In this document: positions 19,259 through 28,511 of the stretch, piece after piece
Layout: each line of letters opens with the position of its first letter
Position numbering within the stretch: the first letter of the stretch is position 1
Assembly (NCBI GenBank): GCA_001689515.1
Contig: LUJR01000004.1
Coordinates: 30,508-94,507 of the forward strand
DNA: 64,000 nucleotides
Origin: Bacteroidales bacterium M7
GTDB lineage: Bacteria > Bacteroidota > Bacteroidia > Bacteroidales > Muribaculaceae
Reading direction: 5' to 3'
The notes under the pieces: model-generated
What the model saw: only the letters and a program-made list of their open reading frames with translations
What the model was told of the DNA's origin: nothing
Database searches by the model: none
Position numbers and translations under genes: made by a program

Positions 19259-21877
19259 TTATGACAGAGCTGATATTGATGCTTTAAGTGCCTCAATCTT
19301 GCTGAGGGCATCGGCTTCCTTCTTGCGTTCGGCATCAACCACCGTAGCCGGAGCACCGTTGACAAATCTCTCGTTAGAGAGCTTCTTCTGCACCGAGCGG
19401 AGAAATCCCTCATAATAGTCAAGATCTTTGCGCAGTTTGGCAAGTTCGGCGTCTTTGTCGATGCTGTCGGCAAGAGGAACATTAAATTCTACTGTACCCA
19501 CAAGGAACGCTGATGCCGAAGCATCCTTCTCCTTGACATTGGCGATTTCCGACAGATTGCACAGTTTGGCGAGAAGGTCTGCCTCTTTGGCTTCCCACTC
19601 CCCTACTATGTTGAGCTTAAGGGTTTCCTTGTTGGGGATATTCTTGGCGGCACGGACGCTTCGTACACCGTTGACTATCTCTTTGATGGTCTCCATCTCG
19701 GCGATGATGTCAGCATCGTACACACCTGCCTGGGGCATTGTGCTATACATGATGGATTCACCGTCAGCCCTCTCGGCGAGATGCTGCCACAACTCCTCGG
19801 TGATGAACGGCATGAACGGATGCAACAACCTGAGCAAGGTGTCCAGATACTCTATGGTCGCATCAAGCGTCTTGCGGTCGATAGGCTTCTGATAAGCCGG
19901 CTTGACCATCTCAAGGTACCATGACGAGAACTCGTCACGGAACAGACGATACACGGCTATAAGAGCCTCGGATATGCGGAATTTTGCAAAGAGGTCGTTG
20001 ATTTCAGCCACTGCCTTCTCTAATTCAGCCTTAAACCAGCGGATGGCAGTCTTGGATGACTCAGGCTGTGCCAGTGTCTCATCCACTTCCCAGCCCTTGA
20101 TCAGGCGGAACGAGTTCCATATCTTGTTGCAGAAGTTGCGACCCTGTTCACACAGTTTCTTGTCAAAGAATATATCATTGCCGGCAGGCGCACACAGCAG
20201 CATGCCCATGCGCACTCCGTCAGCACCATATTCCTTCATCAGCTCTATGGGGTCGGGCGAATTGCCGAGCTGCTTTGACATCTTGCGTCCTATCTCGTCG
20301 CGCACGATGCCTGTGAAATATACGTGGTTAAACGGCTGCTTGCCAACGAACTCATATCCGGCAACAATCATACGCGCCACCCAGAAGAAGATGATGTCAG
20401 GACCTGTCACGAGGTCGCTTGTGGGATAATAATAGGAAATTTCTTTATTCCCCGGGTCAAGGATGCCGTTGAACAGTGAGATCGGCCACAGCCATGACGA
20501 GAACCATGTATCAAGGCAGTCCTCGTCCTGTCGCATGTCTGCGGCGGTTAGAGACGGATTCTTTGCCTGGGCAAGCGCAAGGGCTTCTTCGGGAGTCTCC
20601 GCCACTACATATGAGCCGTCAGGGAGATAATATGCAGGTACGCGATGACCCCACCACAACTGGCGCGAGATGCACCAGTCGCGCACATTGTTCATCCATG
20701 TGTCATATGTGGTCTTGAATTTCTCGGGGATGAAGCCTACGATGTCATTATCCACAGCCTCAAGTGCGGGCTTGGATATTTCGTCCATTTTGAGATACCA
20801 CTGGTCGCTCAGGCGGGGCTCCACTACAGTGTCGGCATTGCGCTCGCTGTAGCCGACCTTGTTCTCATAGTCCTCAATTTTCTCGATAAGTCCTGCAGCC
20901 TGAAGGTCTTCGGCTATCTGCTTGCGCACATCAAAGCGGTCCATGCCTACATACATGCCGCCTTCAGGGCTTATCTTGGCATCATCGGTGAATATGTCTA
21001 TGCTGTCAAGCCCGTGCTTCTGACCGAGCATATAGTCGTTAGGGTCATGCGCCGGGGTGACTTTCAGGCATCCTGTACCGAATTCTATGTCTACATAATC
21101 GTCCTCGATGACAGGTATCTCGCGGTTGACGAGAGGCACTATCACCCTCTTGCCACGCAAGTGCTGATTCTTGGGGTCATTGGGGTTGATGCACATGGCG
21201 GTGTCGCCCATTATAGTCTCAGGACGTGTGGTGGCGACAATGGCATATGTGTCCTCTCCTACCACTTTATATTTGAGATAGTAGAGCTTGCTATGCTCCT
21301 CTTTGTACACTACCTCTATGTCGCTCAGCGCGGTCTTGGCTTTGGGATCCCAGTGCACCATGCGTTTGCCGCGGTAGATAAGACCTTTGTTATAGAGGTC
21401 TACAAACACGCGGATGACGCTCTTGTAGCGGATATCGTCCATGGTGAATGCCGTGCGGCTCCAGTCACATGATGCGCCGAGCTTTTTGAGCTGTTCAAGG
21501 ATGATGCCTCCATGCTTATGGGTCCAGTCCCAGACATGCTTGAGGAACTCTTCACGTGTGAGGTCACTTTTCTTGATGCCTTCGGTGGCAAGCTTGGCTA
21601 CGACCTTTGCCTCGGTGGCGATAGCGGCATGGTCGGTACCGGGCACCCACAACGCGTTTTTGCCAAGCATGCGGGCGCGTCGAACGAGTATGTCCTGGAT
21701 GGTGTTATTGAGCATATGCCCCATATGCAGCACGCCGGTGACATTGGGCGGCGGAATGACAATGGTATATGGTTCACGAGCATCAGGTACGCTCTTGAAA
21801 AGGTCGTGTTCCAACCAATACGCGTACCACTTATCCTCTACATCGGCAGGATTGTAGGTAGTAGCCAATTCGTTCAT
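19259..21877 (-). CDS. valS: Valyl-tRNA synthetase
   Basis: Charges tRNA-Val; class I synthetase. The HIGH motif appears as HMGH in PPNVTGVLHMGHML (about residue 46), the KMSKS loop as RKMSKQ, and an editing domain lies between them. The C-terminal 70 residues form the typical coiled coil (DLDYYEGFLRSVQKKLSNERF). The 872-residue length is normal. A TAAATTTG element lies upstream at 21933-21940, which may drive valS and the following pyrB-pyrI genes. Confidence 0.97.
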   Translation of the reverse strand: MNELATTYNPADVEDKWYAYWLEHDLFKSVPDAREPYTIVIPPPNVTGVLHMGHMLNNTIQDILVRRARMLGKNALWVPGTDHAAIATEAKVVAKLATEGIKKSDLTREEFLKHVWDWTHKHGGIILEQLKKLGASCDWSRTAFTMDDIRYKSVIRVFVDLYNKGLIYRGKRMVHWDPKAKTALSDIEVVYKEEHSKLYYLKYKVVGEDTYAIVATTRPETIMGDTAMCINPNDPKNQHLRGKRVIVPLVNREIPVIEDDYVDIEFGTGCLKVTPAHDPNDYMLGQKHGLDSIDIFTDDAKISPEGGMYVGMDRFDVRKQIAEDLQAAGLIEKIEDYENKVGYSERNADTVVEPRLSDQWYLKMDEISKPALEAVDNDIVGFIPEKFKTTYDTWMNNVRDWCISRQLWWGHRVPAYYLPDGSYVVAETPEEALALAQAKNPSLTAADMRQDEDCLDTWFSSWLWPISLFNGILDPGNKEISYYYPTSDLVTGPDIIFFWVARMIVAGYEFVGKQPFNHVYFTGIVRDEIGRKMSKQLGNSPDPIELMKEYGADGVRMGMLLCAPAGNDIFFDKKLCEQGRNFCNKIWNSFRLIKGWEVDETLAQPESSKTAIRWFKAELEKAVAEINDLFAKFRISEALIAVYRLFRDEFSSWYLEMVKPAYQKPIDRKTLDATIEYLDTLLRLLHPFMPFITEELWQHLAERADGESIMYSTMPQAGVYDADIIAEMETIKEIVNGVRSVRAAKNIPNKETLKLNIVGEWEAKEADLLAKLCNLSEIANVKEKDASASAFLVGTVEFNVPLADSIDKDAELAKLRKDLDYYEGFLRSVQKKLSNERFVNGAPATVVDAERKKEADALSKIEALKASISALS

Positions 21878-21932
21878 GTTTGCTGTATGATTGTTGTGAT
21901 GAGCGATTACATCATAATATATAATTCGCCCA

Positions 21933-21940
21933 CAAATTTA
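21933..21940 (-). promoter_or_regulatory. -7 promoter element before valS
   Basis: Minus strand TAAATTTG, about 56 bp before the valS start, fits the Bacteroidetes -7 consensus. The expected TTTG box 20 nt further upstream is not clear. Confidence 0.45.
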
Positions 21941-22148
21941 CTCAAAATCACCCACACTTCCGCCATCCCCTCCCCTAAAAATACCACCATTCCCAATAAT
22001 CTACGCATAATCTTTAGATAACAGTCTCTGCCGTTATCTTTGGAAACCAGCTTCGGTGAGGTGACGGCTACTGAGAATCGGGCATTCAGTAGGTTCTTGT
22101 AAAATTTGGTATGGAGTATGTAGAATGAACTTAATTAAACGATAGTGT

Positions 22149-23471
22149 TTAGAGGTATGTAGTTATAGTGAAGTCTACCATATTGAAACGAACTTTCCCG
22201 AATAGCATCAACGACTTCAATCCAAAGTTACATTCATAATCCATACCCTGCGGACTGTCTTCAATGCGCACATCCATTTGAGGGACAACAACGGAAGTGC
22301 CCCCCAATTGAGCCTCTAAATCAGGCACACGGTAGCATTGAGATATATGCACACCCCCAATACCAGCCCTTCTTACTGAATCCAATTCGGAGTGGGTGAT
22401 GATATACTCTTTATTACGCTCATAGAACGTTTTATCCAACACTCCGTAAGAGGCATCGCCGGAATCAATGCACATTAGCATCGGATTGCCGTGTATCTTC
22501 CCTCGTGCAAAAAGGTTCATGCTTGGCGAAAAGCACATATTATGTGATGTATTGCTTACCGTCGGTGCGGTTGCCGGGACGGTGATTTGACGATTTGCAA
22601 AATCTATAGTCATATCTTTAAGCTGCAGCATCAATTCACTGCCCACGACAATATCAAAGCATTTCATATACTGGTCGGCTTCTTTGTTGTTGGCAGACAT
22701 TGTAATGATTGTGAAGGGCACGTCGGTGATAGTAAGAGAACCGAGCCTCAATTCTTTAGCGATAGCGCACTGCCCTGCCTGTACTCCCAGTCCACCGACA
22801 CTTAGTGCTGCATCTAACGGAATAAGGCCGAATTTTTGTGCCAATGAATCGGAAATGATATTAACCCCAGCGCCAGTATCAAACGTAATGTCGGCAGGAA
22901 TGCCATTGATGGAGCACTCGTTGAGATGCATCAGCAAAGAATTATGTTTTGCTGGTCCGACAGGCACAAGGCGGAATGGAATAGTAGCAATAGATTGTCC
23001 GCCAAAATCTATGCTATATGGCTTATATGCAGCAAGAGCCGTATATTGGTTGACATATTTCTGCATCCCGGCGATGGCAGCATAATCCAAATGTTGCCTT
23101 GTCGCGTCCAATACGGAAGAAACTATATGAGCGGCTTTTTCATTATCACCTGTGCGGCTCAAATCCATTGCAAACATAACGGATGAGTTGAGCATATTGC
23201 CAAGGTCGAGAAACTCTGATTGCGTGTTGAATAATTCGGTAAACGCGGAAATGGAAATATCCGGTCGATTAAATCGGTTGCCTATTAAACAACGGGAATA
23301 CACTTCAAGGAACGGATGGATTGAATCTTTTGGCGCAGATTTATATATAGAATCAAGACCAAACCAATCCCCACGGTTCATGGCATTGCCGATTTTTTCA
23401 TCATAAGTCTGCGCAAATCCATTAGAGGAAGCGTATATAAGAGCTATTAAAGCAAAGAACAATTTCTTCAT
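22149..23471 (-). CDS. Exported retropepsin-like aspartyl protease-family protein
   Basis: Starting at the ATG at 23471 gives 440 residues. A signal peptide (MKKLFFALIALIYASSNGFA) is followed by an N-terminal helical region and then two retropepsin-like halves: ITFDTGAGVNIIS with Asp198 and CIDSGDASYGVL with Asp336. Two active-site triplets (DTG and DSG) suggest a two-lobed protease in one chain, but activity is inferred. The frame is open further upstream to 23633, but that part is a broken copy of the Abi_2 3' end, not part of this protein. A second protein of this type is at 49499-50356. Confidence 0.8.
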   Translation of the reverse strand: MKKLFFALIALIYASSNGFAQTYDEKIGNAMNRGDWFGLDSIYKSAPKDSIHPFLEVYSRCLIGNRFNRPDISISAFTELFNTQSEFLDLGNMLNSSVMFAMDLSRTGDNEKAAHIVSSVLDATRQHLDYAAIAGMQKYVNQYTALAAYKPYSIDFGGQSIATIPFRLVPVGPAKHNSLLMHLNECSINGIPADITFDTGAGVNIISDSLAQKFGLIPLDAALSVGGLGVQAGQCAIAKELRLGSLTITDVPFTIITMSANNKEADQYMKCFDIVVGSELMLQLKDMTIDFANRQITVPATAPTVSNTSHNMCFSPSMNLFARGKIHGNPMLMCIDSGDASYGVLDKTFYERNKEYIITHSELDSVRRAGIGGVHISQCYRVPDLEAQLGGTSVVVPQMDVRIEDSPQGMDYECNFGLKSLMLFGKVRFNMVDFTITTYL

Positions 23472-23606
23472 AGTCGATTGATTTTGTTGCAGACTTGCTG
23501 CACGTGGTCGAGTCGGTAGAGCAGCGAATGGCTGTTTATGCCCATCCATATAAAGAGCGCGCAGTTTTTGGCATGCGTTGAGGATATATGAAGTGGCATT
23601 TCCGGA
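23472..23606 (-). pseudogene. Frameshifted remnant of an Abi_2 gene 3' end
   Basis: About 130 bp aligns by eye at roughly 85-88% with the last part of the intact Abi_2 gene at 24728-24860, from the codons for SYILNA-QKL to the stop codon. A 2-nt deletion shifts the frame in the middle; after it the reading frame again spells the Abi C-terminus (GINSHSLLY, QQVCNKINRL) and ends in the same ATGA overlap with the next gene. It is therefore a broken second copy sitting directly before the retropepsin-like gene, exactly as the intact copy sits before the 349-residue gene. Confidence 0.8.
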
Positions 23607-23681
23607 AGTTGCTCCGACTATTAAAATATTCATATTCGGTGTATGGGGTAAGTGTCTTTGGACAATGAGCGGGATATATGC

Positions 23682-24731
23682 CTATTCAAGACGAATAAAC
23701 ATTATCTCGTTGAAGTGAGCTTTGCCAACTTCCTCTCCTTTGAGAATGGCAGGCAAAACAATTACATTGTTTTGTTCAAGTTTTGAAAGAAGATCCCACA
23801 TAACCTCGTGGTAGAATATTACCGCGGCTTCATTTACGTTTGAAAGGCCAAACTTTTTCTTTAATACGCCGACCTTTTCTTTTATTGCATTGCTTAGTTG
23901 AGTGGTAATATTGTCTGCTAGTTGATTCATTGGTGATACCTCTCCGCTTCGTAATACAGGCACAGAGATTTTACCTGACGCATCGCAAATACTCCATGCC
24001 GAGGCTTTCGATGCTATGGAATCCGGAAGCGTCAAATTATTGGGATGTGCCATTATTGCCTTAGCAATATTTATAAGCAATTTATCACCGGGCCAATATC
24101 CAAGTTCATCCGACCAGTTTACAGAAACCGGCCCATAGCTGTTCGTACCGACTTTTTCTTCGGCACGTTTGCTGTATGTAGCCCAATAACTACCCGACCA
24201 TGTGGGATGCAAATTGAGTTCAGTCGGGCGAGGTAGTTTATTTCCACCCCAAATAATACCGTCAAGCAACCAAGAGAATATCAAAGAATAAGATTGGGGA
24301 GAATATCCATTTTCATTGAATAGTTGCAACAATTTCTTGATTTTAGGCTCAATGGTAGGATATATACTATCAACGAATTGCTTGCTGTTTTGGCGCAACA
24401 AGTCGGTTTTTCCTTTATCAAAAATTGGCATGATAGTTTTTGCACTATCACCATAGCATTCCAACAATCCACCAACTTCCAAAAGCCGTAATTGGCTTTT
24501 GTTATAGTGGATGTTGAGTGTGTCAAGTCGACTGACTTTATTAGGTGTGATGAAAGCGCATAGAATCTGCCAGTTATTATCTTTTATATATTGCGACGGA
24601 TGATAACCTTGATAAGATACAAATGCACTCGTAGAGAAATCTCTGAAAGGGCGGTTTATTATTTCATTACTTTCAGCAAATGAAAGCAATGAGAATAACA
24701 CAGCTGTTAATAGCAGGATAAGTTTCTTCAT
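23682..24731 (-). CDS. Exported protein of unknown function coupled to Abi_2
   Basis: I do not recognise this 349-residue protein. It begins with a clear signal peptide (MKKLILLLTAVLFSLLSFA), so it is probably periplasmic. Aromatic-rich stretches (HPTWSGSYWATYSK, NWSDELGYWPGDKLL) and a C-terminal helical part with a lysine-rich segment (KEKVGVLKKKFGL) are seen, with no catalytic motif I can name. Its ATG overlaps the stop of the Abi_2 gene (ATGA), so the two are translationally coupled. It is not similar by eye to the retropepsin-like neighbour, although both follow an Abi_2 3' end. Confidence 0.8.
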   Translation of the reverse strand: MKKLILLLTAVLFSLLSFAESNEIINRPFRDFSTSAFVSYQGYHPSQYIKDNNWQILCAFITPNKVSRLDTLNIHYNKSQLRLLEVGGLLECYGDSAKTIMPIFDKGKTDLLRQNSKQFVDSIYPTIEPKIKKLLQLFNENGYSPQSYSLIFSWLLDGIIWGGNKLPRPTELNLHPTWSGSYWATYSKRAEEKVGTNSYGPVSVNWSDELGYWPGDKLLINIAKAIMAHPNNLTLPDSIASKASAWSICDASGKISVPVLRSGEVSPMNQLADNITTQLSNAIKEKVGVLKKKFGLSNVNEAAVIFYHEVMWDLLSKLEQNNVIVLPAILKGEEVGKAHFNEIMFIRLE

Positions 24732-25417
24732 AGACGGTTGATTTTGTTGCAGACCTGCTGAACGTGGTCGAGGCCGTAGAGCAACGAATGGCTGTCAATG
24801 CCCATCCACATAAAGAGAGTGTGCAGTTTTTGATATGCGTTGAGGATATAAGATGTACTGATTGCTGGTTGCCGGAGTGCAAAACATATCGGTTCATGAT
24901 GAGCGATGCGGTTACGCAATATATTGATGCCGTCAAGTTCGTTGAACATGAAGGTGTTATTATACTGGCATTGTGCGGTGGAACGCGGTTTGTTTGGAAA
25001 TATAACGAGCAGACTGCGCCCTACGGCGCGATACTGCGGATTGGCAAACATATATTTCCAAACGCCAAACTCCATTTCGGCAAGGAGTTTGGTATGGGTA
25101 TAACTGTTATCGCGTTGCAATCGCCGGCAAGCCTTACGGATAATGTTCGCGCTGTCTCGACAACCTGGAATATCGAATATACCGCCAGGCTCTACTGCAT
25201 CACGGAGCCAATCATTGCCGAGCCGCTCAACGAGGATACTGTCAATAGCGTTCCTAATCGCAACCTCGAAGCAACTCAACAATGTAAACACCTCTTGCGA
25301 CAGATTGAGGTTAAGTCGATACAATGTCATCGTCTTTTTGGTGTCGCCGCCACAGGCGGTGAGGTATCGTTGCAGCCTTTCAGGCGATAATATCGCTTGG
25401 AATTCAGTGAATTTCAC
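24728..25417 (-). CDS. Abi_2 / AbiD-F type abortive-infection protein with HEPN motif
   Basis: The 229-residue protein matches the Abi-like family (PF07751 type). It opens with ILSPERLQRYLTAC, has a middle block FEVAIRNAIDSILVERLG and ends with the HEPN ribonuclease-type motif RNRIAHHEP (R-x4-H, about residues 172-177). Such proteins are linked to phage-induced growth arrest by RNA cleavage; activity here is inferred. The start is a GTG at 25417; the first internal ATG would cut off the conserved opening. It leads an operon with an exported protein, an unusual partner for this family. Base composition is slightly more AT-rich than neighbours. Confidence 0.85.
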   Translation of the reverse strand: MKFTEFQAILSPERLQRYLTACGGDTKKTMTLYRLNLNLSQEVFTLLSCFEVAIRNAIDSILVERLGNDWLRDAVEPGGIFDIPGCRDSANIIRKACRRLQRDNSYTHTKLLAEMEFGVWKYMFANPQYRAVGRSLLVIFPNKPRSTAQCQYNNTFMFNELDGINILRNRIAHHEPICFALRQPAISTSYILNAYQKLHTLFMWMGIDSHSLLYGLDHVQQVCNKINRL

Positions 25418-25469
25418 TTTTATTCGTAATCTTTTTGAGACTGGATTTTCCCTGATCAGAAAAAATCAT

Positions 25470-25530
25470 TACATTTGCAATGTTGATTCCCGGTAGCCCC
25501 TGACTCGTCAAGCTATCGGGTTTAGTTTTT
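25470..25530 (+). ncRNA. Possible short plus-strand RNA with terminator hairpin, antisense to the Abi_2 leader
   Basis: On the plus strand TACATTTG (25470-25477) fits the -7 promoter box. About 12 nt on, a 9-bp stem (CCCGGTAGC with GCTATCGGG, 25489-25520) is followed by TTTAGTTTTT, like a terminator. This could give an RNA of about 45 nt. It lies over the predicted 5' leader of the Abi_2 mRNA on the other strand, so it may instead be only a leader hairpin of that mRNA. Confidence 0.35.
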
Positions 25531-25537
25531 ATAGCGA

Positions 25538-25545
25538 CAAATATA
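25538..25545 (-). promoter_or_regulatory. -7 promoter element for the Abi_2 operon
   Basis: Minus strand TATATTTG matches TAnnTTTG. A start near 25531 would put the 9-bp hairpin at the very 5' end of an Abi_2 leader of about 115 nt. No good upstream TTTG box is visible. Confidence 0.45.
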
Positions 25546-25628
25546 GCAAAAAATCAGTGAGATAATATAGAGGCATTTGTTTATATTTATTAAATGTTAA
25601 CGGGGTGGGAGTTTTGTGGCGAAATTTG

Positions 25629-25636
25629 TAAATTTG
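25629..25636 (+). promoter_or_regulatory. -7 promoter element before uvrA
   Basis: TAAATTTG about 24 bp before the uvrA start codon fits the Bacteroidetes -7 box; a TTTG at 25613-25616 is spaced too closely to be a normal partner. Confidence 0.45.
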
Positions 25637-25659
25637 TTAGTTAATTTAAGCTGACTTTA

Positions 25660-28485
25660 ATGGCAAAAAATCATAAGGATATTCACTCGCAGGTCATAGA
25701 GGCGCATAATGTGAGGGTCAATAACCTCAAAGGCGTCGATGTCACTCTGCCGCGTGACAAATTTATCGTCATAACAGGTCTTTCGGGCAGTGGCAAGTCG
25801 TCATTGGCTTTTGACACGCTGTATGCCGAGGGGCAACGCCGCTACGTGGAGAGCCTCAGCGCATATGCACGGCAGTTCATGGGCAAGATGCACAAGCCTG
25901 AAGCTGACTGGATCAAGGGACTCCCCCCTGCCATAGCCATAGAGCAGAAAGTCAACACACGCAATCCGCGAAGCACCGTGGGAACAGCCACCGAGATTTA
26001 CGACTACATGCGTCTGCTGTTTGCCCGCATAGGCAGAATATACTCCCCCATTTCAGGCAAGGAGGTCAAGAAACATACACTCGAGGATGTGTATGCCTAT
26101 CTCAACGCGCTTCCTGGTGGTAGCCGCATTGCCATCCTTGCACCCATCACCCTCCCTCCGAAGCGGCGAGTCAGCACCCAATTGCAGCTGTTTGTTGATG
26201 CTGGATACTGGCGACTGTACAGCGACGGTGCATTCATCGACATCAACGAATTGCTGACTGACGAAAGCCGCCAGCCTGAGTCTTTTGACGGATACATGCT
26301 GGTTATTGACCGCTCACGCATCGACCAAGACGATAAGGACGAGATGAGTCGTCTTTATGAGTCAGTGGAAGCAGCCATGTATGAGGGCGGTGGCATCATG
26401 AAAATCGCTGTGTGGAATGCTGATGGCACTGTCTGCACAGAAGAATTTTCCAATCTTCTGACTGCCGACGGCATGACATTTGAGGAGCCGACAGAACTGA
26501 TGTTCAACTTCAACAATCCTTACGGAGCGTGTCCGCGCTGCGAGGGATTCGGGAAAGTCATCGGCATTGATGAAAAGCTTGTCATCCCAAATCAGGCACT
26601 ATCAGTCTATGACGATGCCGTAAGTTGCTGGAAAGGCGAGAAGATGGGCGAATGGAAGAAGGCTTTCATACGCGGTGCTTCACGGTATGATTTCCCCATA
26701 CACACCCCATACAATAAGCTCACTCAAGAGCAGAAAGATTTGTTGTGGCATGGCGCATCGGGCATTGAGGGCATTGACGACTTCTTCCGCATGGTCGAGA
26801 GCAATCTCTACAAGATACAATATCGTGTGATGAAAGCCCGCTATCAGGGCAAGACCATATGCCCCGACTGCCATGGTGGAAGACTCAACAAAAATGCTTC
26901 ATATGTCCGCATCAACGGACTTAACATCTCAGATATAGTAAAGAAACCGATTGACGAACTTGTGCAATGGTTTGTCGATCTGCCTCTGACCGACAACGAA
27001 GCCAAGATAGCCGAGCGTCCTTTCGAAGAGATCCGTAACCGTCTCCGCTTCATGCAGGAAGTGGGTCTTGGTTATCTGACCCTTGACCGTCAGGCTTCCA
27101 CGCTGTCAGGTGGCGAGAGCCAACGCATCAATCTCGCATCATCGCTCGGAAGCAGCCTGATAGGGTCGCTGTATATACTTGACGAACCGAGCATCGGACT
27201 CCATAGCCGTGACACTGACCGCCTGATAGGTGTGTTGCGAAGCCTCCAGAGCATCGGTAACACGGTAGTAGTGGTCGAGCATGACGAGGATATCATGCAC
27301 GCCGCGGACTTCATAGTGGATGTCGGTCCTAATGCCGGCTCCAATGGTGGCGAGATAGTGTATCAAGGACCAGCTAAAGACATCGGCACTGCGGAAAAAA
27401 GCTATACAGCCAAATATCTTGACGGCACTTTGTCAATACCTGTCCCGAAGATACGACGTAAAACCAACAAATATATTGAAATCACCAATGCCAGCGAACA
27501 TAATCTCAAAGGTATCAATGTCCGCTTCCCTCTTGAAGCATTGACTGTAGTCACCGGCGTGAGTGGAAGCGGCAAGAGTACACTGGTGCGCGATATTCTC
27601 TATAGGGCTTTAACGCGCCATCTCGGTGACCCTGCGGACGCTCCAGGAGCTTTCGGCGAACTCCGAGGCGATCTGCACCTCGTCACGCATGTCGATTTCG
27701 TGGACCAAAACCCCATTGGCAAGTCGTCACGCTCCAACCCGGCGACATATATGAAGGCATATGACGAAATCCGTGCGCTGTTTGCCGCCCAGCAGTCAGC
27801 CAAGCAGATGGGATTGACGGCAAGTCATTTCTCGTTCAACTCCGACGGCGGACGCTGTCCCGAGTGCAAGGGCGAGGGCACCATCACTATTGAGATGCAG
27901 TTCATGGCTGACGTGGTCATCCCCTGCGAGTCATGTCACGGCGAACGATTCAAGCGCGAGGTGCTTGATGTCACCTATCGTGACAAGAATATCAATGACA
28001 TACTGAACATGACCGTCGATGATGCCATCACCTTTTTCAGTGAGGAAAGTGGCAGCATCGAGAAAAAAATCGTCAAGCGGCTCAAGCCTCTGCAAGAGGT
28101 GGGTCTCGGCTACATACAGCTTGGTCAAAGCAGCTCTACCCTATCCGGCGGAGAGAACCAGCGCGTCAAGCTGGCATGGTATCTCGCATCGGAGACAGCC
28201 AAGCCTACGGTATTCATCTTTGACGAACCGACCACAGGATTGCATTTCCATGACATCAACACATTGCTCAAGGCTTTCAACCGACTTATAGAGAACGGTC
28301 ACACGGTGATAGTCATTGAGCATAATATGGATGTCATCAAGCAAGCCGACCATGTGATTGACATCGGTCCCGAAGGCGGCGAAGCCGGAGGCAATCTCGT
28401 AGCTACAGGCACTCCCGAGGAAATCGCGGCATGCCCGGAATCATATACAGGGCATTATCTTAAAGAAAAACTACAAGAACACTGA
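25660..28485 (+). CDS. uvrA: Excinuclease ABC subunit A
   Basis: Damage-recognition ATPase of nucleotide excision repair. The two ABC ATPase modules are visible: Walker A GLSGSGKSSLAFDT near residue 41 and GVSGSGKSTLV near 640, with signature motifs LSGGESQR and LSGGENQR. Cysteine pairs for the zinc modules occur in CPRCEGFG, CPDCHGG, CPECKGEG and CESCHGE. At 941 residues it is full length. It is followed by the Smr-domain gene after 26 bp on the same strand. Confidence 0.97.
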   Translation: MAKNHKDIHSQVIEAHNVRVNNLKGVDVTLPRDKFIVITGLSGSGKSSLAFDTLYAEGQRRYVESLSAYARQFMGKMHKPEADWIKGLPPAIAIEQKVNTRNPRSTVGTATEIYDYMRLLFARIGRIYSPISGKEVKKHTLEDVYAYLNALPGGSRIAILAPITLPPKRRVSTQLQLFVDAGYWRLYSDGAFIDINELLTDESRQPESFDGYMLVIDRSRIDQDDKDEMSRLYESVEAAMYEGGGIMKIAVWNADGTVCTEEFSNLLTADGMTFEEPTELMFNFNNPYGACPRCEGFGKVIGIDEKLVIPNQALSVYDDAVSCWKGEKMGEWKKAFIRGASRYDFPIHTPYNKLTQEQKDLLWHGASGIEGIDDFFRMVESNLYKIQYRVMKARYQGKTICPDCHGGRLNKNASYVRINGLNISDIVKKPIDELVQWFVDLPLTDNEAKIAERPFEEIRNRLRFMQEVGLGYLTLDRQASTLSGGESQRINLASSLGSSLIGSLYILDEPSIGLHSRDTDRLIGVLRSLQSIGNTVVVVEHDEDIMHAADFIVDVGPNAGSNGGEIVYQGPAKDIGTAEKSYTAKYLDGTLSIPVPKIRRKTNKYIEITNASEHNLKGINVRFPLEALTVVTGVSGSGKSTLVRDILYRALTRHLGDPADAPGAFGELRGDLHLVTHVDFVDQNPIGKSSRSNPATYMKAYDEIRALFAAQQSAKQMGLTASHFSFNSDGGRCPECKGEGTITIEMQFMADVVIPCESCHGERFKREVLDVTYRDKNINDILNMTVDDAITFFSEESGSIEKKIVKRLKPLQEVGLGYIQLGQSSSTLSGGENQRVKLAWYLASETAKPTVFIFDEPTTGLHFHDINTLLKAFNRLIENGHTVIVIEHNMDVIKQADHVIDIGPEGGEAGGNLVATGTPEEIAACPESYTGHYLKEKLQEH

Positions 28486-28511
28486 TACTAAATACTATAA
28501 CATAGCGAATT

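Noticed and set aside
22036..22110. Plus-strand TATCTTTG followed by a CTACTGA/TCAGTAG hairpin as a small RNA gene
   Set aside because: The stem is only 7 bp and lacks a T run; there is no supporting upstream promoter box.
23472..23633. N-terminal extension of the retropepsin-like protein
   Set aside because: The open frame there is a frameshifted copy of the Abi_2 3' end; a clear signal peptide begins at the ATG at 23471.
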